Part shown: positions 36,472-48,006 of the stretch, piece by piece
Position numbering within the stretch: the stretch's first letter is position 1
Layout: each line of letters opens with the position of its first letter
Assembly: GCA_010093485.1 (NCBI GenBank)
Contig: MU001507.1
Location: 321,620 to 385,619 of the forward strand
Direction of reading: 5' to 3'
Length of the DNA stretch: 64,000 nucleotides
DNA from: Karstenula rhodostoma CBS 690.94
Lineage: Eukaryota; Ascomycota; Dothideomycetes; Pleosporales; Didymosphaeriaceae
The notes under the pieces: model-generated
The model's input: the letters and a program-made list of their open reading frames with translations, nothing else
Database searches by the model: none
What the model was told of the DNA's origin: nothing
Position numbers and translations under genes: made by a program

Positions 36472-37002
36472 TTACCAGGGAAGCTTGACGATGTTTGATC
36501 TGGCTGGTTTGTCTGACTTTTTGCCAAATTCACTGTACGGTACCGTCGGCGTCTCATCGGTTTCGATCCAGATGTGGGCGGCAAGCTTTACCAGCTCGTG
36601 ATCGGAACGAGGACGAAAGGGAAGAACGCTCGACTTTTGCGGTAAGGTGGATTCCCAAAGTGCCCATCTGTCTTTCAAGCTCATGCCGGCTACCTTCGAC
36701 CCCTCGAATCCTTTGTGTGACGCGTCTCCAAACTCTGGCTCGCCCACATCCTCGCCCGTCGGGACTTCAGGTGGAGCGGTTGTATCTGCCGGATGCATCC
36801 TAGCCGGAACCCTTTCTAGTGCTTTCATAATCTTTCTCTCTTCGGCGTGACTTAGGGTACGTTTTAACAAGGTGTGTCGTTTCATTTTCTTCAATCTTCT
36901 GCTTTCTCTCCGCACCTCCAGCGCCAGATCTGAATCCTCGTATGCTTTTGCAATAGCCTCAGCCTGGGCACACCTTACAAAGACGTCGCTCGGTTCATTG
37001 CC
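36472..37002 (-). CDS. Coding exon without its own good start: separate small gene or alternative 3' exon of the Ppz gene
   Basis: An open frame of 176 codons ends in TAG at 36472 and begins right after a convincing 3' splice site (branch TTACTAAT, acceptor CGATAG, 37003-37004). It reads GNEPSDVFVRCAQAEAIAKAY, then a strongly basic helix (VRRESRRLKKMKRH), AEERKIMKALERVPARMH, a Pro/Glu-rich linker and FEGSKVAGMSLKDRWALWE. No domain is recognised. The first in-frame ATG is at 36885 (MKRHTLLKRTL, 137 aa). The sequence upstream of that ATG looks equally coding, so a 5' exon is likely. Splicing from the last donor of the Ppz gene (37134) would join it in frame, giving 696 aa in all. Confidence 0.5.
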   Translation of the reverse strand, partial: GNEPSDVFVRCAQAEAIAKAYEDSDLALEVRRESRRLKKMKRHTLLKRTLSHAEERKIMKALERVPARMHPADTTAPPEVPTGEDVGEPEFGDASHKGFEGSKVAGMSLKDRWALWESTLPQKSSVLPFRPRSDHELVKLAAHIWIETDETPTVPYSEFGKKSDKPARSNIVKLPW

Positions 37003-37070
37003 CTATCGATGAGCAATTAGTAACTCTGGGGATACTGCGATGCAGGCTGAAGGCAAAGTCAGTCACGATT

Positions 37071-38740
37071 CTAAGTATAATATAGATGGCTCTGCGACAA
37101 TCCGTCGGTTAGTAACCATCAATGCAATACGTACTGGTGAGTTCAGCATGCTCTGCCGCTTGTTCCTGCTCTTCTTAATATGCTGCTTCAGCGCACTAGA
37201 GTCGAGAGGCTTGAGGAGCTCGAAACTACAGAGCAATTCCGCCGAAACTGACATCACGGCGCCCCAATTGTCGAATTCGCCACAATACTGTCGTGGGTTA
37301 GCAATAATCTCATGGGCCGCATGCGTGACCTACATTTGGTGCAGAGAAGACCGTGACCAATATGCGATCGTTAAAGAACTCGTAACCATCTTCGACCACC
37401 ATGTGCGCTCTGCATACAAGGTCGAAATCGTGACGTTGCAGGAACTCCATGATGACCTTCTTTCCAAAGCAATAGCTAACACCTCGTTCATTAGATTCCC
37501 AATCGTTTTCCATGTCGGCGGGATCGCTCCACAACAGGTCGTTCAGCAATCCGTAATCCGGAACGTCGGTGGGCCGCGCGATTTGGCGAATGTCGTCCAT
37601 GTGGGACAAACTTGGAGAAAGTCCGCCATGCACACAGAAGATCTTCTGCGCAACAATTGCAGCGATAGGAAGCGTGTTGAAGGTGTCCACGAATGCTTTC
37701 CAGACCTTGATGTTGCATCTCCTCTTACATTCATCGTAGAATCCGTACACGCGGGTGACGTTGGCGCATTCGTGGTTGCCTCGGAGAAGGAAGAAGTTCT
37801 CTGGAAACTTGAGCTTGTAGCACAGCAACAGTAGGATCGTCTCTAAACTCTGTTTGCCTCGGTCGACGTAGTCTCCTAAAAATAGATAGTTCGAGTTAGG
37901 CGGGAATCCACACATTTCGAACATGCGGATAAGATCGGTATATTGTCCATGTACGTCCCCAACGATTTTCACGGGCGCGGAGAGCTCGAGCAGGGCAGGC
38001 TGGGTAAGGAAGACCTCGCGTGCCGCCGAGCAGATAGCCATGATCTCGGCGTTCTTCAGACAGACAGTCTTGGTGACTTTGCCTGCATAGCCCGCATCCA
38101 GTAATCGCTGGATCATGTCGTCGAGGTCGATCGCCTTTAGCGCACTGATCTCCATCGGCGACCCTGCTCCGTCATTTGCAGGTGGCGATTCTATTCGAGG
38201 GATGGGTTGGCCCTTCTTTTGCAGGATAGACTCTCCCGGCTGAGCTGTGGCCAGCGGAAGCGGCACTCCCGTGGGACCAACGTCGGATACCTGGTCAACC
38301 TCGCCCGTCTTCTGGGCCTCGTCGACATGCTCGTGGGTGCCGGTTCCAACAGTTGCACCGTGCACTGGTGATGGAGGCGGCTCTAGGTCCTCGGGGACGT
38401 TGTCGGCCATGACGGCGCTGTTGAGCGCAGCCTCTTGTGCGGACGCCGTGGAACCGCGGCGAGACCTGATGCCTCCCTTGCTGTTCGTCGACTTGGTCGA
38501 GGCCGCATCGGACTTGTCGGGCTTCGCATTGCCATCGCTGGCCAAGTTGGAGACGGATCCACGGGGGCTGTCTGATTTCCCGACTGGGATCTTCGATCGG
38601 ATAGAGTTACGGATGGAGCGGGTGGACTCCCTGGTATCTGCTCTCTCAAACGAGCGGTAGTTCTCGCGCTCGAGGGATACGCCGTCCACGGTGCCCTTGT
38701 CCCCCTTGTCCTTCTTGCCGCTGGACTGCTGGTTGCCCAT
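37071..38740 (-). CDS. Serine/threonine protein phosphatase Ppz type
   Basis: Three exons (introns 37288-37333 and 37092-37134), 526 aa. [10 protein letters not shown] is an N-myristoylation signal. About 200 residues are Ser/Arg-rich and disordered, including [13 protein letters not shown]. The PP1-like catalytic domain follows, with [84 protein letters not shown], and [14 protein letters not shown] after the first intron. All metal-binding residues of the PPP family are present. In yeasts Ppz1/2 (fission yeast Pzh1) regulate K+ and Na+ homeostasis and are inhibited by Hal3. Length agrees with the family. The last intron has two good acceptors, so the C-terminus is uncertain (see the exon at 36472-37002). 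Confidence 0.93.
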
Positions 38741-40354
38741 GGCGGTGGTTGAGACTGCGGAACGAGCGCGGGGCCGAGGAGTTCGTGTGTATGTCGGTCG
38801 TATTGAGGTTCGCGGGGTGGGGGGGGGGGGGAAGGCGGTGCGAGGGTTGGTGCGGGCGGGGCAGGGCAGGGCAGTCGCTGCCGGCGTGCTGTCCCAAACG
38901 GCGAATGCCTAGCGTCTGTTGCTACAAACAGCAGTCGCGACCCACGATAGGCGTCGCTGCGGGAGGAAGGTAGTGGACTGTATCGACGTTAGGGCGGCTT
39001 GAACAGCCGTGCAAGAAAGGCAGCCAGGCGAGCCTCCGTCGGCGCTGTCACGATCTGCTGGGCAGGACACTGGGCAGCCCAGGTCGGCAGACGGGAGGGG
39101 ACGTCGGGGGGCGATTCGGTATTCCGCTGGCGAGCCAGAGCGATGGATGTGCACGGGTGCGGTGGAAACGTGGAGTTACAGACGAGCCGCAGCGCGCATG
39201 GGGCGTGACAGTGGTGACTCTAGGTGACGACTCTAGGTGACCTCAGAGAGTTGGAGCTGGCACCGGGCTGTAGTAGCGCGCAGTAAGCGAGCAGTTGGTT
39301 AGTGTAGGCGCCGATTACGCGGGCTGGATGTGGCGGAAGCGTGCAGATGCAGCGCAGTCAAGGCAGACCGGTGAATGCGAAAGTTCGGTCGCGCACGGCG
39401 TCGTGGACGACGGTGGCTCTTAGCGCGGGGCTGGCGAGTCTGGATGCAGCCTTGGAGGCGGCTGTAATGATTGGGATGGACAGCTGGTGTGGACTCTGTG
39501 GAGAGCCTGAGGGGCAAGGGGAGAGTCGAGCAGCCGCGTCGGTGGTGCTGGAGTCGCTGGCTGCCGCTTGTGAGTGGCTCCGTTCCGAAAACCACCTCCA
39601 CCTGTGACGACGAGCGAGCCAAGACGTTGTTGGAAGAGCTAGCCGGGTAGCGCCGTTGAGGATGCGGCACACAAAGAAGGCGGCGTACGCAAACCACGAC
39701 GCATTCAGACGTCTGTATGTATGTAGGGAGTGGGAGCAGCGTGTTTAAGCTCCCCGGTGCCTTGACCGCTGGCTCCCAAGGTTCGTCTTGCAAGGACCAC
39801 GGTGGTCACGCGGCCCTCGTGACGGCCGATCCGAGCGCCGGCGGCATCCTACCTAGCTGCAGATACCACATGCGGTCCCGTTCGTGATAAGCCGACATCA
39901 TTGTGTACGATTGCATACAAGCTTGCATTGACTACGCTACAGCAGGTTCTTGACGAACCGGCCCGCTGAGCCTCACGTCCAGGATCCCCAGAAGTTCACG
40001 CAAAAATTCTGCGCCGTTGGGCACAAGCCGAATGAGTACTTCTCCCTCAAGCTGCGGCCCCAATGCACAAAACAAGTTGCCGTACCAGAGCCATGTCTGT
40101 CGGGTGGTTGCTTTTTGTGCGAGGAACGGGTAACTGCCATTGGATTATCCTCGATGAGTTTCGGAGCTGCTTTCAACAGCCTGCTATGCCATGGACCTGC
40201 ACATGCCCAGCACATTGGCGCCAAGAAGGAATTCCGACAACGAGGCCTTGGAACAAGAGCATACCGGGAATTGACCGGTTCGAGATGGAAATGATTGGTT
40301 TCTGACTATTTCGATCCACGTGGAGCTCACCGCCCGCCCGACGCTCGACCACGC
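38741..40354. other. Intergenic, 5' region of the Ppz gene and gene-poor DNA
   Basis: A 13-base G run at 38819-38831 lies about 80 bp upstream of the Ppz ATG. A 13-bp direct repeat (GTGACTCTAGGTGAC type) is at about 39212-39240. ORFs at 39299-39793 are low-complexity and unsupported. Confidence 0.45.
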
Positions 40355-40938
40355 TCATAGTCTGCTACCGAGGTTGACGTGAATAGCCTGCTATCGTCAG
40401 TATCTCAAACGGGGTGTGTCGTCCAGAGAACATACCTTCTTGTTGGTGTACGCTTCCAACCCGGCTTCGCCAAGCTCTCGTCCAATGCCACTCTGCATAG
40501 TATTTGATTGTGCTAATCACCTCGCCAAGATCGTCGTTCAAAGAGACTTGGTATGGCTTTCCGTTATCCCAGGTCTCGATTGTTGCAAGAGTTTCCCTAT
40601 GCTTCTCGATCAACTGAGCAAAGTTGTACAGGAGGTCTGCTCGCGCATTGGTGTCCATGTCCCGCCATGAAGGATCTTTAAATGCTTTCCGCGCAGCAGC
40701 TACTGCAGCGTCGACATCTTCTGGGCCTGCAGCATAGACAGATGTGATCTCGTTCTCGTCGCTGATCCAGGTCAGTCGTGGGTAAGAGTTTTGGTGAAAC
40801 TAGCTCAAACCTCGGATTGATGCTTGTGACCGTCGCTCCAGACTGTGACTTCACGAATTCGTTGTTGATGAACAGGCCTCGGGGCTGTTTGTACTTGTGG
40901 CCGTTAGGTGCAGTCAGCTCAACGAACAGGTCGGACAT
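40355..40938 (-). pseudogene. Aldehyde dehydrogenase pseudogene with the catalytic middle deleted
   Basis: The minus strand opens with MSDLFVELTAPNGHKYKQPRG and GLFINNEFVKS. After an intron (about 40754-40807) it continues with ITSVYAAGPEDVDAAVAAAR, WRDMDTNARADLLYNFA, TIETWDNGKPY and STIKYYA, the first 115 or so residues of an NAD-dependent aldehyde dehydrogenase. Directly after, in another frame, comes QSGIGRELGEAGLEAYTNKK. A 48-nt intron (40386-40433) then leads to AIHVNLGSRL and a stop, which is the normal C-terminus. About 350 codons with the catalytic Cys and Glu and the NAD site are missing, and the junction shifts the frame. It cannot encode an active enzyme. Confidence 0.88.
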
Positions 40939-41572
40939 TGTGCTATAGTTGTAGTTGCTCGGGTAGCTTCTGATGAAAGATGGGCGGGTCTTTAGACAAG
41001 AACTGAAACATAGAGGAGCAGAAGCAGAAGATCTCAAGAAGGAGGAGAAAAGACAAGACATCTTCGAGAGATACGAGTTTATCTATGAGCGATGTACGTG
41101 ATGTCCACCCCGCAGATGAGACCCTTGTAGTAGCCGCGATAGGTGCACGGCCGCATGGACTTGCCGCAATTGGCTGCCGCCGATACACAGCGCTCTTTGT
41201 ACAACCTGTGGGCTTTGTAATTGCATAGTTTGCCTGTGAAGTCGATCGCTGTTCGGGCCGAACGCGTCAAGTCTGTCGAACGTCTCCAAGAGACACTCGA
41301 GGGTCCGATGGTCGAATTGGGGGCTTGTGTGGAAGGAAGAACGCGTGGGGTTGTTCGGCGCATGTGTGCCTGAGCTACCCCTCATTACAACCTGGAATCA
41401 ATTTCTCCACGACTCTTTGACGTTGCATGGACAAACGCAAAGCAAAGAATTGCTCGTCGCTCGTGGAAACCGAACAGATAAACTCCGCTAGGCCTAGCAC
41501 CTAAAACCCCTTCGATCGCGCCACGACGCACCGTACCATACCGCACCGACATTCGCGCATCCCACCCACAAC
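40939..41572. other. Intergenic, no gene recognised
   Basis: Former promoter region of the aldehyde dehydrogenase pseudogene and upstream region of TAE1. ORFs at 41079-41385 show no family resemblance. Confidence 0.45.
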
Positions 41573-42361
41573 ATGAGCATGGACATGGACGCAGATCCTC
41601 CCTTCCCCGACGCCGCCGCCCCCGATGCCCTCATCGACCACGACCGGTCGATCGAGTACTGGAGCTCCGTCTCTGCAGACACAACGGGCATGCTGGGCGG
41701 CTACCCGCAAACCTCGCGCATCGACCTACAAAGCTCCTCCAACTTCCTCACCAAGCTGCGCCGCGCCAGATCCACACTCCCCCCCAAACAACCGCTGCCC
41801 CCGCTGGACAGAGTCGCAGACTGCGGTGCCGGCGTCGGCAGGATAACGAAGGAGTTCTTGCTAAAGGTGAGCAGGCGCGTGGACGTTGTGGAGCCGGTGA
41901 AGAAATTTACGGATGAGCTGGTGCAGAGCTTAGGGAGCGGAGAGTGGGCTGGGGACGGCGATGGCGGTGCTGGGAATACGACGGGACAGGTCGGCGAGGT
42001 GATAAATTTGGGGTTGCAGGACTGGGTGCCTGAAGTCGGCGCGTACAATGTGATATGGAACCAATGGTGTTTGGGGCACTTGACGGATGTGCAGCTTGTG
42101 GCATATCTTCGGCGGTGCAAAGAGGGGCTTAAGAAGGCGGAGGAGGGTGCGCAATCGTGGATCATGGTTAAAGAGAATCTGTCGACGGATTTTAAGGGGA
42201 TGGATATTTACGATGAGGAGGACTCGAGTGTGACACGGTCGGATGAGAAGTTTAGGCAGTTGTTCAAGGAGGCTGGGTTGAAGATCGTGGCGACGGAGCT
42301 GCAGAAGGGCTTCCCAAAGGAATTGTTCCCCGTGCGTATATATGCCTTGAAGCCGGAGTAA
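41573..42361 (+). CDS. TAE1: Protein N-terminal alpha-N-methyltransferase
   Basis: One exon, 262 aa, starting MSMDMDADPP. SIEYWSSVSADTTGMLGGY is the family signature at the N-terminus. The SAM-binding motif DCGAGVGRITKEFLL lies near residues 82-97, followed by VDVVEPVKKF. YNVIWNQWCLGHLTDVQLV and MVKENLS, then SVTRSDEKFRQLFKEAGL, complete the NTM1/Tae1 pattern. The enzyme methylates the alpha-amino group of proteins starting (Met)-X-Pro-Lys, such as ribosomal proteins. A Gly/Asp-rich insert (GDGDGGAGNTTG) lies between strands. It is convergent with MED8, 206 bp apart. Confidence 0.94.
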   Translation: MSMDMDADPPFPDAAAPDALIDHDRSIEYWSSVSADTTGMLGGYPQTSRIDLQSSSNFLTKLRRARSTLPPKQPLPPLDRVADCGAGVGRITKEFLLKVSRRVDVVEPVKKFTDELVQSLGSGEWAGDGDGGAGNTTGQVGEVINLGLQDWVPEVGAYNVIWNQWCLGHLTDVQLVAYLRRCKEGLKKAEEGAQSWIMVKENLSTDFKGMDIYDEEDSSVTRSDEKFRQLFKEAGLKIVATELQKGFPKELFPVRIYALKPE

Positions 42362-42567
42362 GAGGAGAGGACCTGGGCATGAGAGTGGGAGAGGGACACA
42401 GTGTTGAGATAAGTCTTTGTAGCATTATACCCAAAACCTGTTCGATTCAATACTGCAAATCGACCGCCATGTTCCCGCAAGATCATTGGTATCATATCTG
42501 CTCCGTTACGCCAATCATGCCAACCCTTTTCCGCCACTGCGCTGCCTCGATGCCTGACAATTCGAGC

Positions 42568-43545
42568 CTACCGAAATGTCGATCCTGTCGACATGAACCT
42601 ATGAAGCGTTTCGAGAGACATCATCGGCTGTTCCTCCTTCACCTTCTCCTCCTTCTCACCCGCTGCACCCTGCGCAGGCGTCTCCGTCCCCAGTACATCC
42701 TCCATTTCTTCATCTTCCTCATCGCCCGAAACGCCAGACTCATCACCCTGCTGGTTTTCGTTTGAGGCGTTGATGGACACCTCTTCCACAATATCATACA
42801 CATCCTTCCACAGCTCCGCCAGCTGATCTTCGTCCAGATTCGCCTTCTGCCTCCTGAGCTTTATCCTTCCTTCTCCGCCCTCGTTCATCTCCTCATCTTC
42901 CTCTTCAACAGGTCGTTTCGCCTCGATACCCCAATCGCCAGGCACGTGCGCGAATTCGGCGGCTTTGGTCAGTTTGGCGAGAATCCAGTCTTTCTCTTTG
43001 GCGCCGGGCTCTTTCGAGGAGATGGTGTCTATGAGAGCGCCAAGAGACGGGTCTGCGGTGGGAAAAGGCGGGATGGGGAAGGAGTGGAGGGCGCGGAAGG
43101 TGGAGAGGGTTTCAGGGTCTTTGTTGATGAAGGACTGGATGGAGGTTATGGTGCTGCTGACGGCGGAGATGCTACGTTGGATGGAGGGCCTGGTGGAAGA
43201 TGTTAGTCATGAAGAGGTAGGCGATGTTGACTACTGGTAGAGCCTCGGTGAGGTAGAAATAAGATCATGTGACGCGGCAAGCACCTGAGCAGACGAGTGA
43301 CGCGAATGCGGAAAACCGATGAAACTAGGGTAGCCGTTGGGCAAGGCTCGTAACTGATTCGAAAATAATGCGACTCCAGGTGCAACTTACCAGTCCGGCG
43401 GCGCTATCTGGTTTGCCATGAGCTCTTTCTTCATCTGTTCCAGGATCCAGACCAGCGACATCAACCTGGTGCGCAACGACTCAAGCAAGGCAACATCCGC
43501 TTTTGCAGGCTCCCCAGGCGGAACCTGATTCGTATTCGACGCCAT
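42568..43545 (-). CDS. MED8: Mediator complex subunit 8
   Basis: Two exons separated by an unusually long intron (43190-43390, 201 nt); 258 aa. It starts MASNTNQVPPGEP. The helical N-terminal half (LLESLRTRLMSLVWILEQM, then PSIQRSISAVSSTITSIQSF) fits the fungal Med8 four-helix part. FPIPPFPT is the usual Pro-rich loop, then KDWILAKLTKAAEF, an acidic stretch, and the C-terminal SLETLHRFMSTG matching the conserved Med8 end that contacts Med18/20. Mediator head subunit, nuclear. Identification rests on this ordered pattern, as Med8 is weakly conserved. Confidence 0.8.
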
Positions 43546-44838
43546 CCACGAGGCTGATCAGAGTTGGTATTCCAAGATTGTAGTTGTTCTGGGAATAGAT
43601 GGTTTAGGCGTGGTCGGCGAAGCTAAAAGGCGATTGGTGCCTGCTCCGAAAGAATTCCACCCGGAAGGCTTGGCGCTCGTGTCAACGTCTCAGTGCGTTC
43701 ACTTTCACGTCGCCTTCTCCTGGGTACTATTGAATGCTTCTTAGTTTTGACCTACGCAATAATGTATCCGGTTATTGCACAAGCGTTGTGTTCAGCTCCA
43801 GCTCGTGCGCAATCGTCGGATTGCAACTCCAGGTACTAAGGCTGGGTCGCGTTCGGTCGGATGTCTCGAACTCGCAATGCATCCCCTGCGCGACTCGTAT
43901 GCTTCTATCAACATGCCGCGCGCAATCCCACGTTCGCCTTCGTTTGTCCCGCGATTGTACCCCCGTGTCCCCCCGCACGGTATTTTGTTAGCTTATAAGC
44001 CGACGACATGCCTCACGTGAAAGGGGCCAAACCTATTCATTACAAGCTTCCTTCCTGTGATCTAGGAAACGTGTCGAAAGAGCAGTCCTTACCACGTTTC
44101 AGTAGCGGATAGACAGTTAGGGTAGATACGCGAACGCCAGAGCTGTACCCCTTTCTAAGCTAGGCACCGCCTCCAAATCACCCATGCGCTCGGTGGAAGA
44201 GCCTTCCAACGGGAGCGAGTCCTGAATAATGAATAGAACTCACTTCAGAGACGGACGTGGGGGCGTGACCCAATCACAAGGGATAGAAGAGCGGGTGGGT
44301 CCGTGCTGCCTTTGGTAGTGACTTCCCTTCCGAATCCTCTCACTTCCCCTTCAGTTCGCAAGAGCTTCTTCCCCGCTCCATCGTTATAAATCCCACCGCG
44401 TTTGTCTACTGTCGGTCATATACTAATCATCCTGCATCAGAGCATTGTCACCGTCGACTCCCCTAAGTATACAGACTATCAACGACACTGCCGCGTGAAA
44501 AGACTTGGTTTGACTATCGAAGCTCGACATTGACACCTCGCCTCCAGGCCTGCACCGCAGGCTGCAGCCTGTAACTCTTTTTCTAACGGCCCTACTATTG
44601 TCGGGTGGTCGCAATCCGCCCATTGAACAACAAAAGCGACCAACACAAGATCAAGCGCCGGTGCCTAACTTAGTGGTCTATCACAACAGCCTGCTTGCAC
44701 TACCCCGCTAACGCCTTCTTCCAGCAAGAACAGATCTGGGTCATTCGTTTGGCAATTCGGACTGGTGCATCTTTCTCATCAAGCTCTTCAGTGCTGGAGT
44801 TGGGTAACTACCTCCCTCATTCGCCGCCTACGTGGAAC
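43546..44838. other. Intergenic, about 1.3 kb, no gene recognised
   Basis: Upstream regions of MED8 and of the F-box-like gene. The frame of the latter is open back to about 44695, but the first ATG is at 44839. No other feature seen. Confidence 0.45.
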
Positions 44839-47433
44839 ATGGATTGGCCCGGCAGAGGCCCGGGTGCCTCTCGGGGGTCGCAAGCTTGGATGTTTGCCAC
44901 TCCCGAAGAGATGCTCGGCCCACGTGTCATTCGTGATGATACAATCTGGGAGGAACATACAGCTCCTACGGCAATCGAGGCCTTCTCCCGCGAGTTCACT
45001 ACTAGGGACTGGGATTTCGGCACGAAGTCTGAGAGCCAACACGACAAGAAAAATGGCCAGGACAAGACTAAGAAAGCAGCCGCTCCGCCCGTGCGAATGC
45101 ACACCAAAGTGAAGGCAGCGGAGAAAGCTGGACCACAAGCGAACAGCAGCGTCAAGAGGAAGACGGAGACCTCAAGACCAGGACATAATGATCGCGGCAC
45201 TGAGGAGACTACAGTCCAATTAGCCAATCGTGCTCTATCCCGAGTGCAGAACAAACGCAAGGGGAAGAATATGCAGCAGACAAGGCCCCAGGAACTGCCA
45301 ACCCTGACGGAACCCAACAAAGCAGACCGGCGCGATGCTGGCAACAAGGCAAGCGAGAATTTTCGACGACCGGAGGAAACCTCGACGAAGAAGAAACCAA
45401 AGAAAAAGGCGAGATCGAAAAAGGTGGCGGACCGCGCAATTGGTCTGGATGCCGATGTGCATGTGGGATGCAAGGAGTCTGAGGCTCAGAAGACTGCAGA
45501 TTTACTATCTTCCACCGTGATTGAGAGTAAGGTCAAAGCCAAAGACGATCTCCAATCACCAAAGGCGACAGGCACGGTCATCACCCCTAAAATGAAGAAC
45601 TTGGGAACCAACGGAAGCCATATGGAGCCTCGGGAGACAGCGAACACCAAAGCCTCGATCCAGGAGTGTGTGTAAGTGTTCCGTGAAGCTTTGTGTCCCG
45701 GGACTTGGCTAACAGTTTGACCGCGACAGATCACTATTTGAGCTCGTCAAAGAGACCGTGAGCAAATACCGCATGCAGTCTCCGGCCCATTTCGCCCTCC
45801 ACATTGACGTTCAGCTTTCAGACACTAGCCACCGACCAAATCACGATGCATCTAGATCCCAGCTCAATATCACATTCCAGAACTACAGCCAGAAGATTGA
45901 CTGGCTATGCAAGCGGTATTTCAAGAAGGGACGTCCGACCCGCAAGATCGTGGTGTGCAGCGCCAAATATCCGGTGCCGCTGCAAAAGCTCCTGGCCGAA
46001 CATTTTTCGGTGAGTATATTATCAATGGGGATTTGGAGGACTCACAAAGCTCACAATATATCAGGTCTCCGGAGCCATGACTTCAGAAGACACATTGAGG
46101 CAATTCTGGAACACCAACGGTAAAAGCTTCAATTGGACTAATCTGCCCACGGAGTTGAAAGAACATGTCATCCAGTTCTGCATCGTCACGGGCCCCCCTC
46201 ATCCTGATTACTTCCACGACATCACACGCGTAGGCCAATACAACAAGATCAACAAAGTGCGCTCCTGCGAGCTGGTTGATAAACTCAGCCGGTGGAAATC
46301 CCTTTTGCGCGTCTCGACCCAGGTTCGTGCAATCACGTTGCGACTTTGTTTCAATGGAAGTTTGGTAAGTTGATTCCCAATTTCATGTGTGCTTTACGAG
46401 TACTGACACTACATCACGGATCTTTGACAAAGGTCTTTGCATGACCAGCCACAGCTTGTCCAACTTCTCGAATCGTATTTCCAAATTAGAGCGGTTCTCT
46501 AAGATCGCCGAGCCTAACAGCGTGCCTCTCAATACGGACGATCCAGGTCATCTTCTTGCGGTGATTTATCGAGATGCCCCGAAGCTCTACCCTGAGCTGA
46601 AGCGGTACGGTGACTTCTCCCAGGAGATCCGCAAGGTCGACATATCGTTCGATTTCATCAGCTTCTATCGCTTCTTTCAGGTCACGGTGGGCGGGTTCGG
46701 TAAAGGATGTCAGCCTTACTACGCGCTCACATACTATGTATTCGAGAAGATGCCCTATCTCAACGAGGTAAGTTTCACCATGCATTTCAAACCTACAAGT
46801 TTTATTGACAGTGTGACCACCAGATCGTTGTTCGTCTTCCGGCAAACCGAAAGTATGACTGGGTCAACAAGCCCCATCAGATGGAGTGAGTTATCCTCAT
46901 CCTCAGCGTGACGATCGCTAACTCCATAGGCGTCCCTTGTTCCACGATGCCTTCCCTTGTCCTCGAATGATTTTCAGAATACTTTACGAGCGTATTGCCG
47001 AAGCGCTCGCGGCATATGAGAACGTTAGCGTCAAGAACTTCTTGGACGAGACAGAAGAGGAGCGATTCTGTGGTGAGAACACAAGGGTCAGACATCACAA
47101 ACAGTCACATGCTAACCGTACGTAGGCTTGCGCCAGAATGCGATGAAGTCTCTTCAAAACACACACACGCCAGATACTGTCAAGCTCACAATCGAAGAGT
47201 TGCAAGAGATCGGTATGCACGATGGAGGCGGTCTTCAGTTGACGAAAGAAGAGATAAAGCAAGCGCGCCAAGAGAGGGACGAACGACTCATGCTGCAGCG
47301 ACAGAAGGAAGAGATCGAGCAGCAGCTAGGCTCGCTCGTCGAAGAGGAGTCTCCTGTTGAGCATTTCTACCCGATTCGCTGCCAGTGCGTTGTTCCTTGC
47401 CAGGAGCAGTACGAATTCTACCCTAGCTGGTAG
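44839..47433 (+). CDS. Hypothetical F-box-like protein, frame problem at one junction
   Basis: Probable start MDWPGRGPGASRG. The first 270 residues are disordered and Lys-rich (KKKPKKKARSKK). Later exons carry SLFELVKETVSKYRM, a DUF-like segment with LNITFQNYSQKIDWLCKRY, then NWTNLPTELKEHVIQFCI, which resembles an F-box. Next come KIAEPNSVPLNTDD, DVKP-type helices, WVNKPHQM and a coiled, Glu/Arg-rich end. Clear introns are 45672-45729, 46010-46064, 46768-46823, 46886-46929 and 47073-47125. Between the strong donor at 46365 and the next exon the good acceptor (46431-46432) puts a stop in frame after three codons. The open frame continues only with a weak acceptor (for example 46490-46491). Either the gene carries a frameshift or that splice is unusual. 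Confidence 0.55.
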
Positions 47434-48006
47434 CGAGATACGAATGACGGCGAAGATAGAATCTTGTTCTGAATGATACAAGATTCAAGGGATAGAGAGA
47501 ACATGACCACATTCGGAAGATGTTGGCTTGTTTGTACTCGACCACGATATGCTGAGCTTGACAACTGTACAAGCTTTCCATCCTGGATTTTCGATTCGTG
47601 TAACAATAGCTGGCAATGTAGAAACCTGAACAAATTCGGATCCATAACTTACTCTGTGATACTACCGGCTTGCGTTGTTGCCATGTGCAGTCCAACTGAT
47701 AACCTCTTCGTATTATGTAACGCACGTACGTTGCTGTTGTGTAGGTAACCAACTGTTCGAACGTATCGACCGATACTAACGCGGTTCATGCAAAGTGTAG
47801 CACGATACGCATATCAAGGAGAGGTATCAGGGATTGATAGTATCCACCATTTGATCATGAACCTACACCAGTTTGCTACGAAGGTAGAGCACACTTCACG
47901 AAGAAGAGACTAGCCCAATCAAGCCTTAGCGTCAGCTGTAGCATCTTCGGCACCATTTCCGACCACCACTACACGCTTCTGACCAGGGTCTTTCGACGCA
48001 ATTCCC
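47434..48006. other. Intergenic, no gene recognised
   Basis: AT-richer than its surroundings but without the RIP signature of the window ends. Nothing coding is supported. Confidence 0.5.

Noticed and set aside
39299..39793. Minus-strand ORF of 164 codons upstream of the Ppz gene
   Set aside because: Arg/Pro/Ser-biased composition typical of a frame read through GC-rich DNA, and no homology recognised.
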